From Golubevia sp. BC0850 (lineage: Eukaryota; Basidiomycota; Exobasidiomycetes; Golubeviales; Golubeviaceae), in the NCBI GenBank assembly GCA_012976225.1, contig JAAVVG010000007.1, positions 558,001 through 622,000 on the forward strand: a stretch of DNA of 64,000 nt, in the 5' to 3' direction. Shown here piece after piece: positions 49,988 through 60,831 of this stretch; position 1 is the stretch's first letter, and each line of letters opens with the position of its first letter. The position numbers and the translations under genes were made by a program. The notes under the pieces were generated by a model, which saw nothing but the letters and a program-made list of their open reading frames with translations, was not told the DNA's origin and ran no database searches.

Positions 49988-51785
49988 TCAAATCAAATAT
50001 TTCTGCAACAAAAAAGCGACTATAAGAAGCAGAACAGTTAAGATCATGATAGCGAACCTATTTCCACCTTCCTGCAAAGCCAACATGAATTTGTTAGAGC
50101 TAACTGCAACAGTTGGGACCGAAATGATTCTTAAAGTGTTGTCAGCTGAAGCTGAGACGAGAGTTGAACCTGAAGGAGAGAATTTCAGGCAAGTTGGAGG
50201 GAAAGAATGGGCGTGTAGAATTCGTAGAATCGGCTGAGAGAATTTGAAAGAGAGAATTTGAAAGAGAGAATTTGAAAGAGATTATAAATGGAAAGAGTCA
50301 GAGAGTTGAATCAAATGTGAAAGCGATCCTTCGAAAAGGGAAACTCACTCGTAAAGTCACAGCATCCAAAACTCCAACACTCAAATCCGAAGAACCATAA
50401 GCCAATAATTTCCCATCAGAACTGAACCAATTCGAGCGACATGAAGTCGAGATGAAGGCCAAAGGGAGGAGTTAGCGAATTCCCTTTCCCACCCCAAATC
50501 TCTCTCTCTTCAAAAACTCACCTAACATCAAAAGCCGTAACAGGTTTATCAGAAACATTCCTAGTTTCGACCAATTCCCAAGTGTCAGCATCCCAAGAAC
50601 TAACGAAACTTTTCCTAACTTTTCCTTTTGCAGTTTTAGCATTGACAACGGTGAATAACCTTTCTCTGGTTCCACCTTTTAAAGGATCACCTCTACCAAA
50701 TCTAGAAGCTCTGAAAGAGCATGGTCCTGAACCTCCTAAAGCTGGGTTTTGAATCGTTTGAAGAGCGAGAGGAATTCCAAGCCTTTCTTCAGAAGAAGAG
50801 GCAGAGGGAGAGGAAGAAGGAACAGAAGAGGTGTCATAGATTTTTAATTTAGAAGCAGAAGCTATAGCAACTAAACGATTGTCCTCTGAGAAATCTGAAT
50901 CGTAAAGTTCTTCTGAGATGAAATCTGGAATCGAGGTTGGAGTTGTGGAATTGGAATTGGTTGAAGATGGCCAAACGGGTTGAAAAGATGGGAATTTATG
51001 AAGATTTACTTGTCCATCCGTAGATCCTACTGTTAACATTCTACCATCTGGCGAGAATCGAATGACTTTCTGAAAAAAGGGATGGGAAATGGTGGGAGGG
51101 TAGGGTTAGAGAAAGATAGAGAGGGTAGAAAGTTGGTACTTACAACGTATTGCTCTGGGTCGGTTATGTTGAGAGATTTTTCAGACTTCGTGAAGCTGAG
51201 ATTGACTGTTGTAGAGCTTGAAGATTAAGGAAGAGAATTGAGACTATCAGCAAGTGGTACCAGCTTATCTTGAAGCTCCATCACGAATCAACCCTCCTCC
51301 CCTCTTGACGTTCAACCTCCTGCAATCAGACGATTCAAACCTTGATCATCTACTCACCTCTGTTTCACCTCCCCTGATCCTCCATTCTCTTTCACCTCCT
51401 TCTCTACCTCTCCCTCCTGCACCTTCTCCTCCTTCTCCACTTCCTCCCCCTCTCCCCTCTTGTAACCAGTATCAAACAACCTCAAAACCTGATTGTTAGA
51501 TTTCTTCAATTCCTCTTGCACAGAATTGACTGCACAGATTAGAGTTGCAGACTTGTGATGTAAATCGATTGCCATTGGAGCATCTTCATCTCTACTTAAT
51601 TTCATCTCATTCAATAATTGGATGGATTGATTCGATTTGTTTATTTGAACGCAACGAATTGCATTTGAAACGCCTGATCTACCTGCACCTCCACCACCAG
51701 CGTAAAGTAAGGTTTGATCATCTAGGAAAGTTAGAGCGTAAACTGGAATAAGAGATGCTGCGTTGAAGTGGCTGGTTCGCGTCAT
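49988..51785 (-). CDS. SEC12: Sec12, Sar1 guanine-nucleotide exchange factor
   Basis: Five exons (51785-51358, 51216-51144, 51069-50522, 50421-50349, 50233-49988) give 455 residues. The N-terminus PVYALTFLDDQTLLYAGGGG followed by AGRSGVSNAI is the Sec12/PREB signature, the K-loop that binds potassium and grips Sar1. WD-like blades follow (KVIRFSPDGRMLTVGSTDGQ, VTAFDVSSDGKLLAYGSSDL, CLKFSPSGSTLVSASADNTL). A single transmembrane helix (FAIMILTVLLLIVAFLL) ends the protein, leaving almost no lumenal tail. Sec12 is an ER membrane protein that loads GTP on Sar1 to start COPII budding. An acidic Glu/Lys-rich stretch (about 120-140) lies between blades. It shares a 178-base promoter with the RRN5-like gene. 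Confidence 0.92.
50236..50277. repeat. Three-copy 14-base tandem repeat in a SEC12 intron
   Basis: The unit GAGAGAATTTGAAA is repeated three times without change at the 3' end of SEC12 intron 4. On the minus strand the copy next to exon 5 forms the TTTCAAATTCTCTC pyrimidine-rich tract just before the acceptor AG. Confidence 0.85.
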
Positions 51786-51963
51786 GGTAAAGGAGGTTAA
51801 GCCGTTTGTGGGAGGGTTCTTGGAGGATTCGCTTCAGATATTCAGACTGAAGAGGCTGTTAGAAGAAGGAGGAAGACGAGGTGGAAAGGAATGAGAAGTC
51901 TGCCGAGAGCGCGAGAGTGGAAAATCAAGCTATCAGGTAGCATCAAACCATGAGTTGCTCAAA
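51786..51963. promoter_or_regulatory. Shared SEC12-RRN5 promoter
   Basis: 178 bases lie between the divergent start codons. No clear TATA box is seen. Confidence 0.5.
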
Positions 51964-54857
51964 ATGAAGTCCTGGAAATCGAAGGGGAAAGAAAGAGAGA
52001 GATCTGAAAATTCACAAATGACAGAAGAATCTGAACCAGAACAGGTTGAAGAAGTTAGAATCAAACGTAGACGTTCACAATCAGCTTCAGCTTCAGCTTC
52101 AGGATCAGGATCAGAATATCGAAACAACTCTTCAACTTCAACTCAGGATGATCAAAGTAGTCAACTGGATGATGATGATGATGATGACTTAGAAGCAGAC
52201 ACTTGCGTCAAACAGCGTAAGTTACCCAGTAATACAGTGAAACAGACATCCAGAGCTTATTCCCTCTCTCCCTCTCTCTCTGCTCTTCCCTTCTCTTCTA
52301 AAAGGGGCCAAGAAGAGAAGAAAATTTCGACATGAATCAAGCTTCAACTCAAGAAGAGCGAGACTGCCAAAAAGACCACCAAAACCTCAAAGATTAAATA
52401 AACATGTTTCAACCAAATATTCCAACGCTGCCTATTCAAGGCTTTTGACTCATGAGATCAAGCATTTTAGAGAAAGGTTACATCCAAGTAAGCCTAAATT
52501 CAAACATTTCGATCTCAATCTAGAATTGGAAAAAGAGTCTCCAGATCAAGATTCAGAAGAAGAAGAAGGCTCAAAGGAACTTTCACTTCAAATTTCTCCG
52601 GAAGAAAACCTAATCTTAAAATCTTGGAGTCCAATTGAAAAGAAAATTTTTTATTCTTCAGTAGCCAGACATTCAAAGTTGAGACCTGATTTAATCTCTA
52701 GAGACATCGGAACTAAATCTTCATCAATGGTTTCAGCTTTGATTGAGATTTATGAGAGACTTTCTGTTGAAAGTTCAATCTCCCAGAACTCTAGATTTCA
52801 AGATCTTTCAATGGTAGAAAAGAATGTGAAGATCATGAAATTGTTCCCAATCGCAACAGAGGTTTCAAAAGATTGGTTAGAAATGGAAGAGAAAGAAGCT
52901 TTGAAATTATGTATGGTTGAAACTGAAGAAGGCTTAACTGATTATAGAAGAGGTTGTGGAGATCGAATTGATGAGGTTAAGGAGATTTTGGGCAACCTTT
53001 TGGATCGGGTTGTGGATTGTCTGGATTTTAGAGGTCTGGATTCGGTTTATGGGCGAGTTTTGAAAAAATCAAACATGAACAATGAGAGATCGTCTTTGAT
53101 AGATCCAGGTTTCTGACCAGACCATACATTTCTTTGACTGATCTTTTCTTTCTTTTGTTTCTGTTCAACATCCCCAGATATCTCAATCCGGTAGATTCCA
53201 ATGTCATCGCAGAATTGACTACCAACCTTCACACCTTCCTTAGTGAAATCATGCTGGAAACTATGATCAAAATGGAATCGGCACTGAGAGGTAGAAATGA
53301 CATTTTGGAGATGCAAGCGACTGGTGGAGATTGTGATTATGATTCTTCAGGAAAAAGAGAGCTGGTCCAAAGGGTGAGTGTGAGAGAAGGTCACAACCCT
53401 TTTATCAAAACAAAGCTCGACTTCCTTCCTAACTTCTGTCTCTTCCATGTCTACCTTTTGTGAAAATTTCTTCTCAGCACATCATCAGATCTCTCGCTAC
53501 TCTAAGACCTCAATTAGCAGAGAGGTTGGATCCAAAAATCAGGGAGAAAGAACCTCATTTAGCTTTGGAAAGGTTTCAATTAGATCCGCCGATTTCATTC
53601 AAACCAACTCTTAAGTCTCAAGTTTCGCAATCTCACCCTTCCGATGATTTCAGAGGGAGATTAGTTCCAATGGGCTTGTCAAATTCTATTTCTCTATTTC
53701 AAGTCCTTGGGAATAGAGCTCAAGATCAAGATGGAAATCCACTCAAAAATCAACCCCAAGACGAACATGACATGTCAGAAGATTATGATCTGAATGAAGA
53801 AGAAGCTGCGATTGCCAAATCGTTGGAAAGGAAGAAGAAAGGTTTGTCTTATAAACTTGAAAGTTCTTCAACTTTCTTTGATCCCCAACTCGAAGTCCCA
53901 AGATCTAATGGTTTCACAAATTTAACTTCAACTTCTAAAAACTCAAATATAAACAAGAATCAAGAGAACAGAAACTCAAGTCATAAACTTTCAGACCTAG
54001 ATTTCGTTTTCACAGACCCATCTTCAAAAATTAGAACCGATTCCACCGAACCTTCATCTTCAGAAAATGAAATCGATTTCGAAAATCCAACGATGATCCT
54101 TTCAAATAGACAATCAACTCTTATCAAACGTAGGAAATGGAAACATGAAGCTATTGTTTATCCATTAGAATCGCTGTTGATCGAAAAGATCAATCAACAT
54201 GATTCTTTTATAGATAGGTTGAGAGAAAGGAAAGAAAGCATTAGATGGTTTGGAACCAGAGAAGAAGATTTGAGTGATTGGGATGAAGAGGAAGAAATTG
54301 AAGAAAGTATTGAGAGAGATATTGAGGAGAGATTGGAAGAGTGGAAGAGATATGATGGAGGGAGAAGGGGAGATGATAGTGAAATGGAAGTCGAGAAGGA
54401 AATGGAAATGGAGGATCGAGATGAAGATGGGATGGAAGGCTTTCTGAGAGATAGTGGCTTGGGGGAAGGGGAAGGTCAACATCAAGATTCGGAAGATGGG
54501 GATCAGAGAAGGTTGAAGAAAGTTCGGAAAGCTGAGAGTTCTTCTCCGAGAAAATTTGGTTCTGATCGTCAAAGTCAAATTCTATTTTTTGGCGAAGAAG
54601 AAGAAGAAGAAGAAAGTGAAGAGGAGATTGAGGGAAATGAGGGAGAAGATGAAGATGGTTTAATGGAGATGGAGGAAGAGCAAGACCAGCAGCACTCGGA
54701 GCAAGATCAGCCAGGAGAGATAGAGCAGATACAGGAGGAATGCGACACAGAGGAGGAGGAGGAGGAGGAGATAGAAGAGGATTTCGGTAACCCCCTTGTT
54801 GGGGCGACACAAAGTCAGCCACTGACTTTCGGAGACGAAGATTCAGATTCAGATTGA
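51964..54857 (+). CDS. RRN5: Rrn5-like RNA polymerase I transcription factor
   Basis: Four exons, best modelled as 51964-52216, 52305-53091, 53178-53373 and 53478-54857, give about 871 residues. A SANT/Myb-like domain near residue 190 reads LKSWSPIEKKIFYSSVARHS followed by KLRPDLISRDIGTKSSSMV, matching Rrn5, the subunit of the upstream activating factor that recruits polymerase I to rDNA. Before it is a basic stretch (AKKRRKFRHE), after it a helical region and a 300-residue acidic, Glu/Asp-rich tail. The donor of intron 2 is unclear: the obvious GTTTCT site at 53109 gives an early stop, and only a weak site (TC|GTCTTT at 53092) keeps the frame into exon 3. The final 230 bases of coding sequence and the 3' flank are duplicated 3 kb downstream. 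Confidence 0.75.
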
Positions 54858-54970
54858 AGTTTTCAGGTTCTCTTTCCATCTCCAATGTATATTACGAAGT
54901 TCAGCAATTCAACCATAGAGGGCTTTCTCGAATCACTCTCTTCGACGACTTCCTGCTTCACGTGCATCAG
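54631..54970 (+). repeat. Duplicated segment, copy 1 (end of RRN5-like gene)
   Basis: This covers the last 230 coding bases of the RRN5-like gene and about 110 bases of 3' flank. It matches 57698-58063 in the same orientation. The stretch around the stop codon (about 54805-54926) is almost identical between copies; the acidic repeat-coding part has diverged by insertions and substitutions, and similarity fades after CTTCACGTGCATCAG. Confidence 0.9.
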
Positions 54971-56607
54971 TATCCAGTTGAAACTTCCTCTCCCATTCTG
55001 GTCGAGACTCCAGAATCACCTGGAGATTCAAGCAGGGGCCTCGAGAGCTCATGGAAGTTTGTCGGCGCGGAACCACAAACTCAGAGAGGCTGCAGCTTCT
55101 CACTCAGATCACGCTAGGCTCACAGAAGAAAATAGGCTTTTGCTTTTCTCGGTGGACAGGGTCTCTAAAGATACAGCAAAAGACTTGTGGACAATAAAGC
55201 GACAATCGCGCCTACCGATTCTACAAGCTGTTTCTGTTCTGAGATGGTTCGAGGATACAGTACTTACCCTTGTCTTTTCCCGTTCGTGTGCTCTCATCTC
55301 GCCACTTCTGAAGACAAAAGCAGGATTGAACGTTTCTTGAGGGGAAAGACTGCTTCGATTTGTTACAGCCCGTTTCCCTCTCTCCATGCCATTCCGTTCA
55401 AAAAGGTGTGGCGGACTACTCCAATCACACCTTTCCGTCTCTAGCTCTCCCAAGAGACCAAATCCAAGTCTGCGTACTGACACCACAGGCACGACTTCTT
55501 TTCTATATCTTAGTTCTTCGTTGACACAATGCGAAGGGATTGAGTACCAGAGAGATCTTGCAAGTAGAGGAGGTAAAAGATCTGCGTCGATTGAGGTAGT
55601 TCTTCACATGAACCGACGTCTTCTAGGCCTTCTCTCTTCTGTTTCTCCATTCCCAAAGAAGTATGCGGCCCTTTGAGAGCAAGTTGAATGACTCCTGATC
55701 ATACTTTGAGCACCTTTCATGGCATCTAGTCGACTTCTCTGTTTCCTTTTCTTTCCTAGATTCCTTCCCGTGTTCTCATCGACTCCCACCTACTGCTAGT
55801 CAGACTTGTGAGGAAATTTGTTGTCAATTGAAGAACTCAGTGAAGCTCAAACGATGTCATCTCCGACTTCAGAAGAGTCTTTCCACGACCAAAGGTAGAA
55901 GTTGCCCCTTCCTGCTCCTCCATCCTTCTCGCCTTCTGGCCAAAGGAAAGAAGCAGTCTCTTCTCTTAGAGCTAGCCCTCCGAGACCTTTCGAGTCATCC
56001 CTGACACCTCTGAGCCTTCTCTGATAGGCATTAGCTCAGCTCTCTCATCTCCTGGAAGGGAATGAGATGATCAAAAGTGGAAGGTGAAGCTAAGGACCTT
56101 GGAAGTAGGTGAAACAGGTGAGTACAATTCAGAACTTATTCTATCAGCTGAAACAAATCCAAAGTTACATCTGATCACCTCTTCTTTCTTTTCCTCCCAG
56201 TCGGCGACAAGTCAAAAGGAGAAAACTTTGTGTCAACACTGTCGTGGATCTCTCCCTTTCCGCAATGATGGGACTTCTAGCGTCGTCTACTCTTTGTTTC
56301 GCGTTTTCTTTGCTCGCTCAGTAACACTTAAGTTTTCTGCTGGTGTGACTTTCGAGCCTGAAAACTCCTTTCCGGACTTGCGACATTTACGATAAGAAGT
56401 TCTCGTCCAGATTTGCCTTGCATCTGTCTGCTTTGATCTACGGCCACCTTGAGAAGCTCAAGACTAGAGACACGGAGCATCTGAGAAACCGACATCTCAC
56501 AGTCTTTAAAGTGAAGCAGTCAAAACACCGAAAATTCATCTAGTTCAAGTGAAGCAAGGAATCGTACAATTCAGCGAGAGGGGAAACGTTCAAAAGCTCC
56601 AAAGCGT
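54858..56607. other. Gene-poor stretch inside the duplication
   Basis: No convincing gene is seen. A 151-codon frame (54885-55340) begins inside the duplicated 3' flank and is not preserved in the second copy, so I treat it as chance. Nothing else is recognised. Confidence 0.45.
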
Positions 56608-57422
56608 CTAGTTCGAAGGATCCTCGATGACAAACTTGAAGTATTCGATGCTGTAAGGCGATCCAGAAGCTGCTGGAACCCCCTCTGGATTCGAAGTGCT
56701 AGTAACAAAGCGCTTTGGATCACCAGAAGATTTCCCAACAAGCTCAGCCACCGTGTCGTTTCCCTGGATGGAGACCTGCAAGAGAGAGAGTTGAATGAAA
56801 ATATGTCAATCAGCAAAGCTACAAAGAGGCGGACAGCCAGCATTCGTTCCGATGAAAACGAGGTGAGAAAGAGCGAGTTGACTCACCTTGAACCATTGGT
56901 TTGCAAGAGCGCCAGCGTCGCTACCACACTCCGCAGCGATCAATGGAGTGTAAGGCTTCGAGTAATCTTCAGCGGTCAAACAGTTGGTCGATCCTTTAAC
57001 TTTGAGAATTCCGTAAGCAGGTCCAGTCTCGAATCCTTCGATTCCAGAGCAGACTTCAAAGATGACGTTTGCGAGATCTTTTTCATCTTCAGTGTAGGCG
57101 AGGTAAGTTCTTCCTTGAGCGTCGGTCTGTTTTCCAATAGTAAGGAGCCGTTCAGCGGGGGGAGTCTCAAGGTTGCCTTGCGTATGCTTTTGGGGTTGAA
57201 GGAGGGAAGAAAAGTAGAGAAGAATGAAGGTGCGCCATGGGTTGGGAGAGGTCAGAAAGGCTTCGACTAAAGGTTCACTGACAGAGCTTCTTCGTTACTT
57301 ACCTTAACTTTAAGAACACCGCTAGCGCCGTTCTTGGTGCAAGATAAACCAGAACGAGGCTGTAGTGAAGCAGCAGAAACAGTAGCTGCGAGAATTGAAG
57401 TTGCGATGATTGAAGAGAACAT
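56608..57422 (-). CDS. Small secreted protein, unrecognised family
   Basis: Three exons (57422-57303, 57186-56887, 56775-56608) give 195 residues. The first 18 form a signal peptide (MFSSIIATSILAATVSA), followed by ASLQPRSGLSCTKNGASGVL, with a possible Kex2-like cut after Pro-Arg. The body contains LTIGKQTDAQGRTYLAYTED, FEVCSGIEGFETGPAYGIL, STNCLTAED and AAECGSDAGALANQWFK, then VSIQGNDTVAELVGKSSGDP. There are four Cys in the mature chain, likely two disulfides. I do not recognise the fold; the repeating GxLKVK and CLTA pattern hints at a beta-trefoil or similar all-beta carbohydrate-binding fold, which is a guess. Introns all have standard borders. The gene sits between the two copies of the RRN5-tail duplication. 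Confidence 0.85.
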
Positions 57423-57485
57423 TTTGAGGCTTAGAGAGGTTTGTGAAATTGATGGGGAGGACTAAGATGTCATTTTTCTCCTTTC

Positions 57486-57492
57486 TTTTATA
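57486..57492 (-). promoter_or_regulatory. TATA box of the small secreted-protein gene
   Basis: TATAAAA on the minus strand lies about 64 bases before the ATG. Confidence 0.6.
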
Positions 57493-57697
57493 TCTTCTCT
57501 CTGATTTTGTACGCCTTCATCCGAACGGAGACGGACGAAACGAGTAGTGTTCTACAGCGGAGAACCAGCGACGGGCGGTGAGTCGTTTCATCCTGCAGGA
57601 CTGTGAGGACGATGACGTCATGGATTGAGCGACATGAGTACATATCTAGCACAATCACTTTAATTATCTGTGGGTGGTCCTCCGAGGAAGTTTATTT

Positions 57698-58063
57698 AGG
57701 GAAATGAGGGAGAAGATGAAGATGGGTCAGTTGATGGTTTAATGGAGATGGAGGAGGAGGAGGAAGACCAAGACCAGCGGCACTCGGAGCAAGATCAGAC
57801 AGAAGAGATAGAGGGGATAGGGCAGACAGAGGAGTCATATGTAAGACGCGGAGGAAGAAGATGAGGAGGAGAAGATAGAAGAGGCAACCCCTTGTTGGGG
57901 TGACACAAAGTCAGCCACTGACTTTCGGAGACGAAGATTCAGATTCAGATTGAAGTTTTCAGGTTCTTTTTCCATCTCCAATGTATATTACGAAGTTCAG
58001 CAATTCAACCATAGAGGGCTTTCCCAAAATCGTTACTTTGAGCGTCGACTTCACGTGCATCAG
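57698..58063 (+). repeat. Duplicated segment, copy 2 (orphan RRN5 tail)
   Basis: A second copy of the RRN5 3' end, in the same orientation as copy 1 and not attached to an RRN5 gene. The acidic coding part is no longer open (frame disrupted near 57855), while the region round the former stop codon and 3' flank is nearly identical to copy 1. It lies 230 bases before the next gene and may now be part of that gene's promoter. Confidence 0.9.
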
Positions 58064-58294
58064 CTTTATCCGGGTTGGTTCAGTCACTTCGAAACATCAT
58101 CTTCCCTTTCTTTTCTTCACTCTCTCTCCTTTTCTTGTCGGATTGGGGACGAAAGACGCAGGCAAATCTGAAAATAGGGAAATCAAACGCAACTTGAAGG
58201 CACAAGACTTGAAGAAGCAGGGAAACTTTACCCGCTGTACCTTTTCCTTTCCCCCGCTTCTCCTATCAATAAGCCTCAGATCGCTGCATTCAAG

Positions 58295-60307
58295 ATGGCT
58301 TCAATCGATTCATTCAGTCTTACAGACAGAATTCTATCCTGTTTACCAGCTTTGACTTCTTGTCTACCCATCAATTCAAATCAATCCAACTCTGGAGGAG
58401 CAGGAGGAGCAGGACCTACACCAGAATTACAAGGACTTTTGGCAAATTCAGACGATTACGATGATTCAGATGCAATCTCTTTACTCTCAAACATTGCAGA
58501 TTCAGATTCAAGAAGGATTAGAAGTAGAAATAGAAGGAGAATTAGGAGTGGTGGGGGCATCAGTGGCCATTTATTAGCTTGCGGTTTGTTTGGTAGAAGT
58601 AAAAGTCAGATTCAAAATAGGCAAGTCACAAGAGGCAATGTCGATAGGAATAGTAGGGAGGAAGAATCAGGGAATGAATCAGATGGTGGAACGAGTGCTT
58701 TCAGAGAAGGTGAAAGTGGTGATGAAGATGCTGGAATGCTACCTGATGCTGCTATCGCAAAGTTGGGGAGTCAAGATGAGGAGTCAGAAACTGTTCCTTC
58801 AAGTTCAAATTCTTCTACTTCATCTTCTACCGTTAAGTCAAAGTCTAAATCGAAACAGAGGAAAGAAGCCGAAGCAATCAAAAGACAAGAGGAAGAAGCA
58901 GAGGCAGCAGCTCTGGAAGATCAGAGATTAGCGGAAGAAGAGACAAGATTAGCAGCAGAGGAAGAAGCAGCGATTGCAAAAGCAAGAAGGAAAGCTGAAA
59001 GAAGAGCTGCAAAAGCTGGTTTACTGAAAGTTCAAAATGAAGCTGAAGCTAGAAGAAATCAAGCTTGGAGGACAGAAGCTGGAGCTGAAGCTGCTGCTGG
59101 TGGATTTGGTTTCGCTGAAGAACAGGGAGATCAACAAGAAGGTTACTATGATTACAATCAAGGAGATGGTTATGGAGAGTATAATCCAGAAGAACACTAC
59201 CATCAAGGAGAAGGAGATTATGGGAGGTATGAAGAAGGTTACAATCATCAACCTCCTCAGTATGAACAGGAAGGAATAGTTCATCACCATCATCATTATT
59301 ATGCTCCTTCTCCTGAGCAAGATCAACCTTCAAATTTGAATTCGGCTGGGCCTTCTAATCTCCTACCTCCAACTGGTTTCCCGAATTTACCCGCTTTACC
59401 TTCTCCAACTGGAATTGAGGAGGCTGATTTAGATGAAACGACTTTACAAACTCAGGAAGAAGATGAGGAGGAAGCTGACATTGCTGGTTTGAGTTTTGGT
59501 AAAAAGAAAAGGAAAGGTAGAGCTGAGAGCGGAAGTAATTCTAATGGAGGAGGGTCAAATTCGAGAGGTGGATCTTCAAACGGAAACAGAATGATTGGCG
59601 GAAGTCACAATAGTGGATCGAACAATGGTTCTGTGAATGGAAGTGGAAATGGTGATGGTTGGAGATCTTCAAGAGGTTTACCAAATTCAAATCAACCTTC
59701 AAGTGACAGAGACACTTCTCCATCAAACCTCTTCCCAAATCATCAAAACCCTTCTTCATCTTCGAGTGGTAGTGGAAGAGCTTCATACAGAGACAAACCT
59801 AGAAGACATGAAAGAACTGGAAGCAAGAGTTCCGGAGCAAGCTCTTCTCGAGCTGCAATGGGAATTCCAGGGAACACAAATTCTTCTTCACTGTCTCCAA
59901 CTTTCAATTCTCCAAACTTCAATTCCAATTCCCCTTCAACTGTCGCAACTTCTCCAACTCAATTGTATTCTCCAAATCAGACTCCTTTGACTGAAGAAGA
60001 GGAAAATGGTTTCAATGCTCTATCTCCTTTAAATTCATCTTCGAAACCATCTTATAAATCAAAAGGTAGAAGGAATGCCGAAAGTTCTTCTCAAGGTTCT
60101 TCTTCTGCTGCAGCTAGTCGTAGAGCAAGAGGAATTCCTGAAATTAATGAAAGTTTGAGATCTTCTCCTGTTAAATCTAATGGTAATGGTTCTTCAAGTG
60201 GTGGAGGATTGAATGCCCCTAGAAATCCAACTGGTGCAAACGTTTGGAGCAAGTATAATCAGAGTTCAAATAGGAAGTTGGAAGAGGAAGAGGTTGATGG
60301 ATTATAG
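58295..60307 (+). CDS. Orphan low-complexity 670-residue protein
   Basis: One intronless frame. I do not recognise the family. The N-terminus MASIDSFSLTDRILSCLPAL followed by TSCLPINSN is hydrophobic with Cys, and HLLACGLFGRS near residue 100 adds another; these could be lipid-modified or membrane-touching. Residues 190-260 form a strong Glu/Ala/Lys/Arg coiled coil (KQRKEAEAIKRQEEEAEAAA, LAAEEEAAIAKARRKAERRA). Then come Tyr/Gly/Gln-rich repeats, a His run (HHHHHYY), a short conserved-looking DIAGLSFGKKKRKGR, and 250 Ser/Asn/Gly-rich residues with the related motifs AMGIPGNTNSS and ARGIPEINESL. The design suits a condensate-forming or scaffold protein, which is inference only. Confidence 0.75.
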   Translation: MASIDSFSLTDRILSCLPALTSCLPINSNQSNSGGAGGAGPTPELQGLLANSDDYDDSDAISLLSNIADSDSRRIRSRNRRRIRSGGGISGHLLACGLFGRSKSQIQNRQVTRGNVDRNSREEESGNESDGGTSAFREGESGDEDAGMLPDAAIAKLGSQDEESETVPSSSNSSTSSSTVKSKSKSKQRKEAEAIKRQEEEAEAAALEDQRLAEEETRLAAEEEAAIAKARRKAERRAAKAGLLKVQNEAEARRNQAWRTEAGAEAAAGGFGFAEEQGDQQEGYYDYNQGDGYGEYNPEEHYHQGEGDYGRYEEGYNHQPPQYEQEGIVHHHHHYYAPSPEQDQPSNLNSAGPSNLLPPTGFPNLPALPSPTGIEEADLDETTLQTQEEDEEEADIAGLSFGKKKRKGRAESGSNSNGGGSNSRGGSSNGNRMIGGSHNSGSNNGSVNGSGNGDGWRSSRGLPNSNQPSSDRDTSPSNLFPNHQNPSSSSSGSGRASYRDKPRRHERTGSKSSGASSSRAAMGIPGNTNSSSLSPTFNSPNFNSNSPSTVATSPTQLYSPNQTPLTEEEENGFNALSPLNSSSKPSYKSKGRRNAESSSQGSSSAAASRRARGIPEINESLRSSPVKSNGNGSSSGGGLNAPRNPTGANVWSKYNQSSNRKLEEEEVDGL

Positions 60308-60831
60308 TCACTTAGCAAAGTTTTGGTTGTCATTCTCTCATCGGATTCTACTTTCTCATTCAATGAACTTTTGATTCGACTTTCTCTCGTGTTTTCCCTG
60401 CTCTTTTCTAGTCATCTCTTATTTCAAAGATTAGCATTTCAATTCTGTTTCTCATTTATCTCTTTGCTATCTTTTCTTCCTTGACGGCTTCAGGACTTTC
60501 TCGTCTATCTTTCTCTTTTCCTTTGAACTACCATCCACATTTCTCCTTCTGGTCTAACTCCCTCGTCGATCACTGCTCAAGTGCAACTCTTTTAATGTCA
60601 TAATGTCCCACGTCTGCTGGTACGATGGTATCGAATTGGGTGTCTTTGAGGGGGGGATCAGTGATGGTGCGTCTGAACATGGAGCTCTCTCAAGTAGCAG
60701 CAGCCATTCAGCCTGATCTGGATAGGTTTGAGATACATCGTTTTCAATGATTTCTAACAAACGAAGTCATAACACAACAACAACTAATCCACCAACTGTC
60801 GGATCGCTGCGTTCCGAGCAGCCTGCCGAAT
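60308..60831. other. Intergenic, 3' flank
   Basis: T-rich 3' flank of the orphan gene; nothing else is recognised. Confidence 0.5.

Noticed and set aside
54885-55340. 151-codon frame after the RRN5 stop as a gene
   Set aside because: Its start lies in the duplicated 3' flank and the frame is not preserved in the second copy.
59021-59333. Long minus-strand frames opposite the 58.3 kb gene
   Set aside because: They mirror the repetitive Glu/Gln/Tyr codons of the plus-strand gene and have no independent support.
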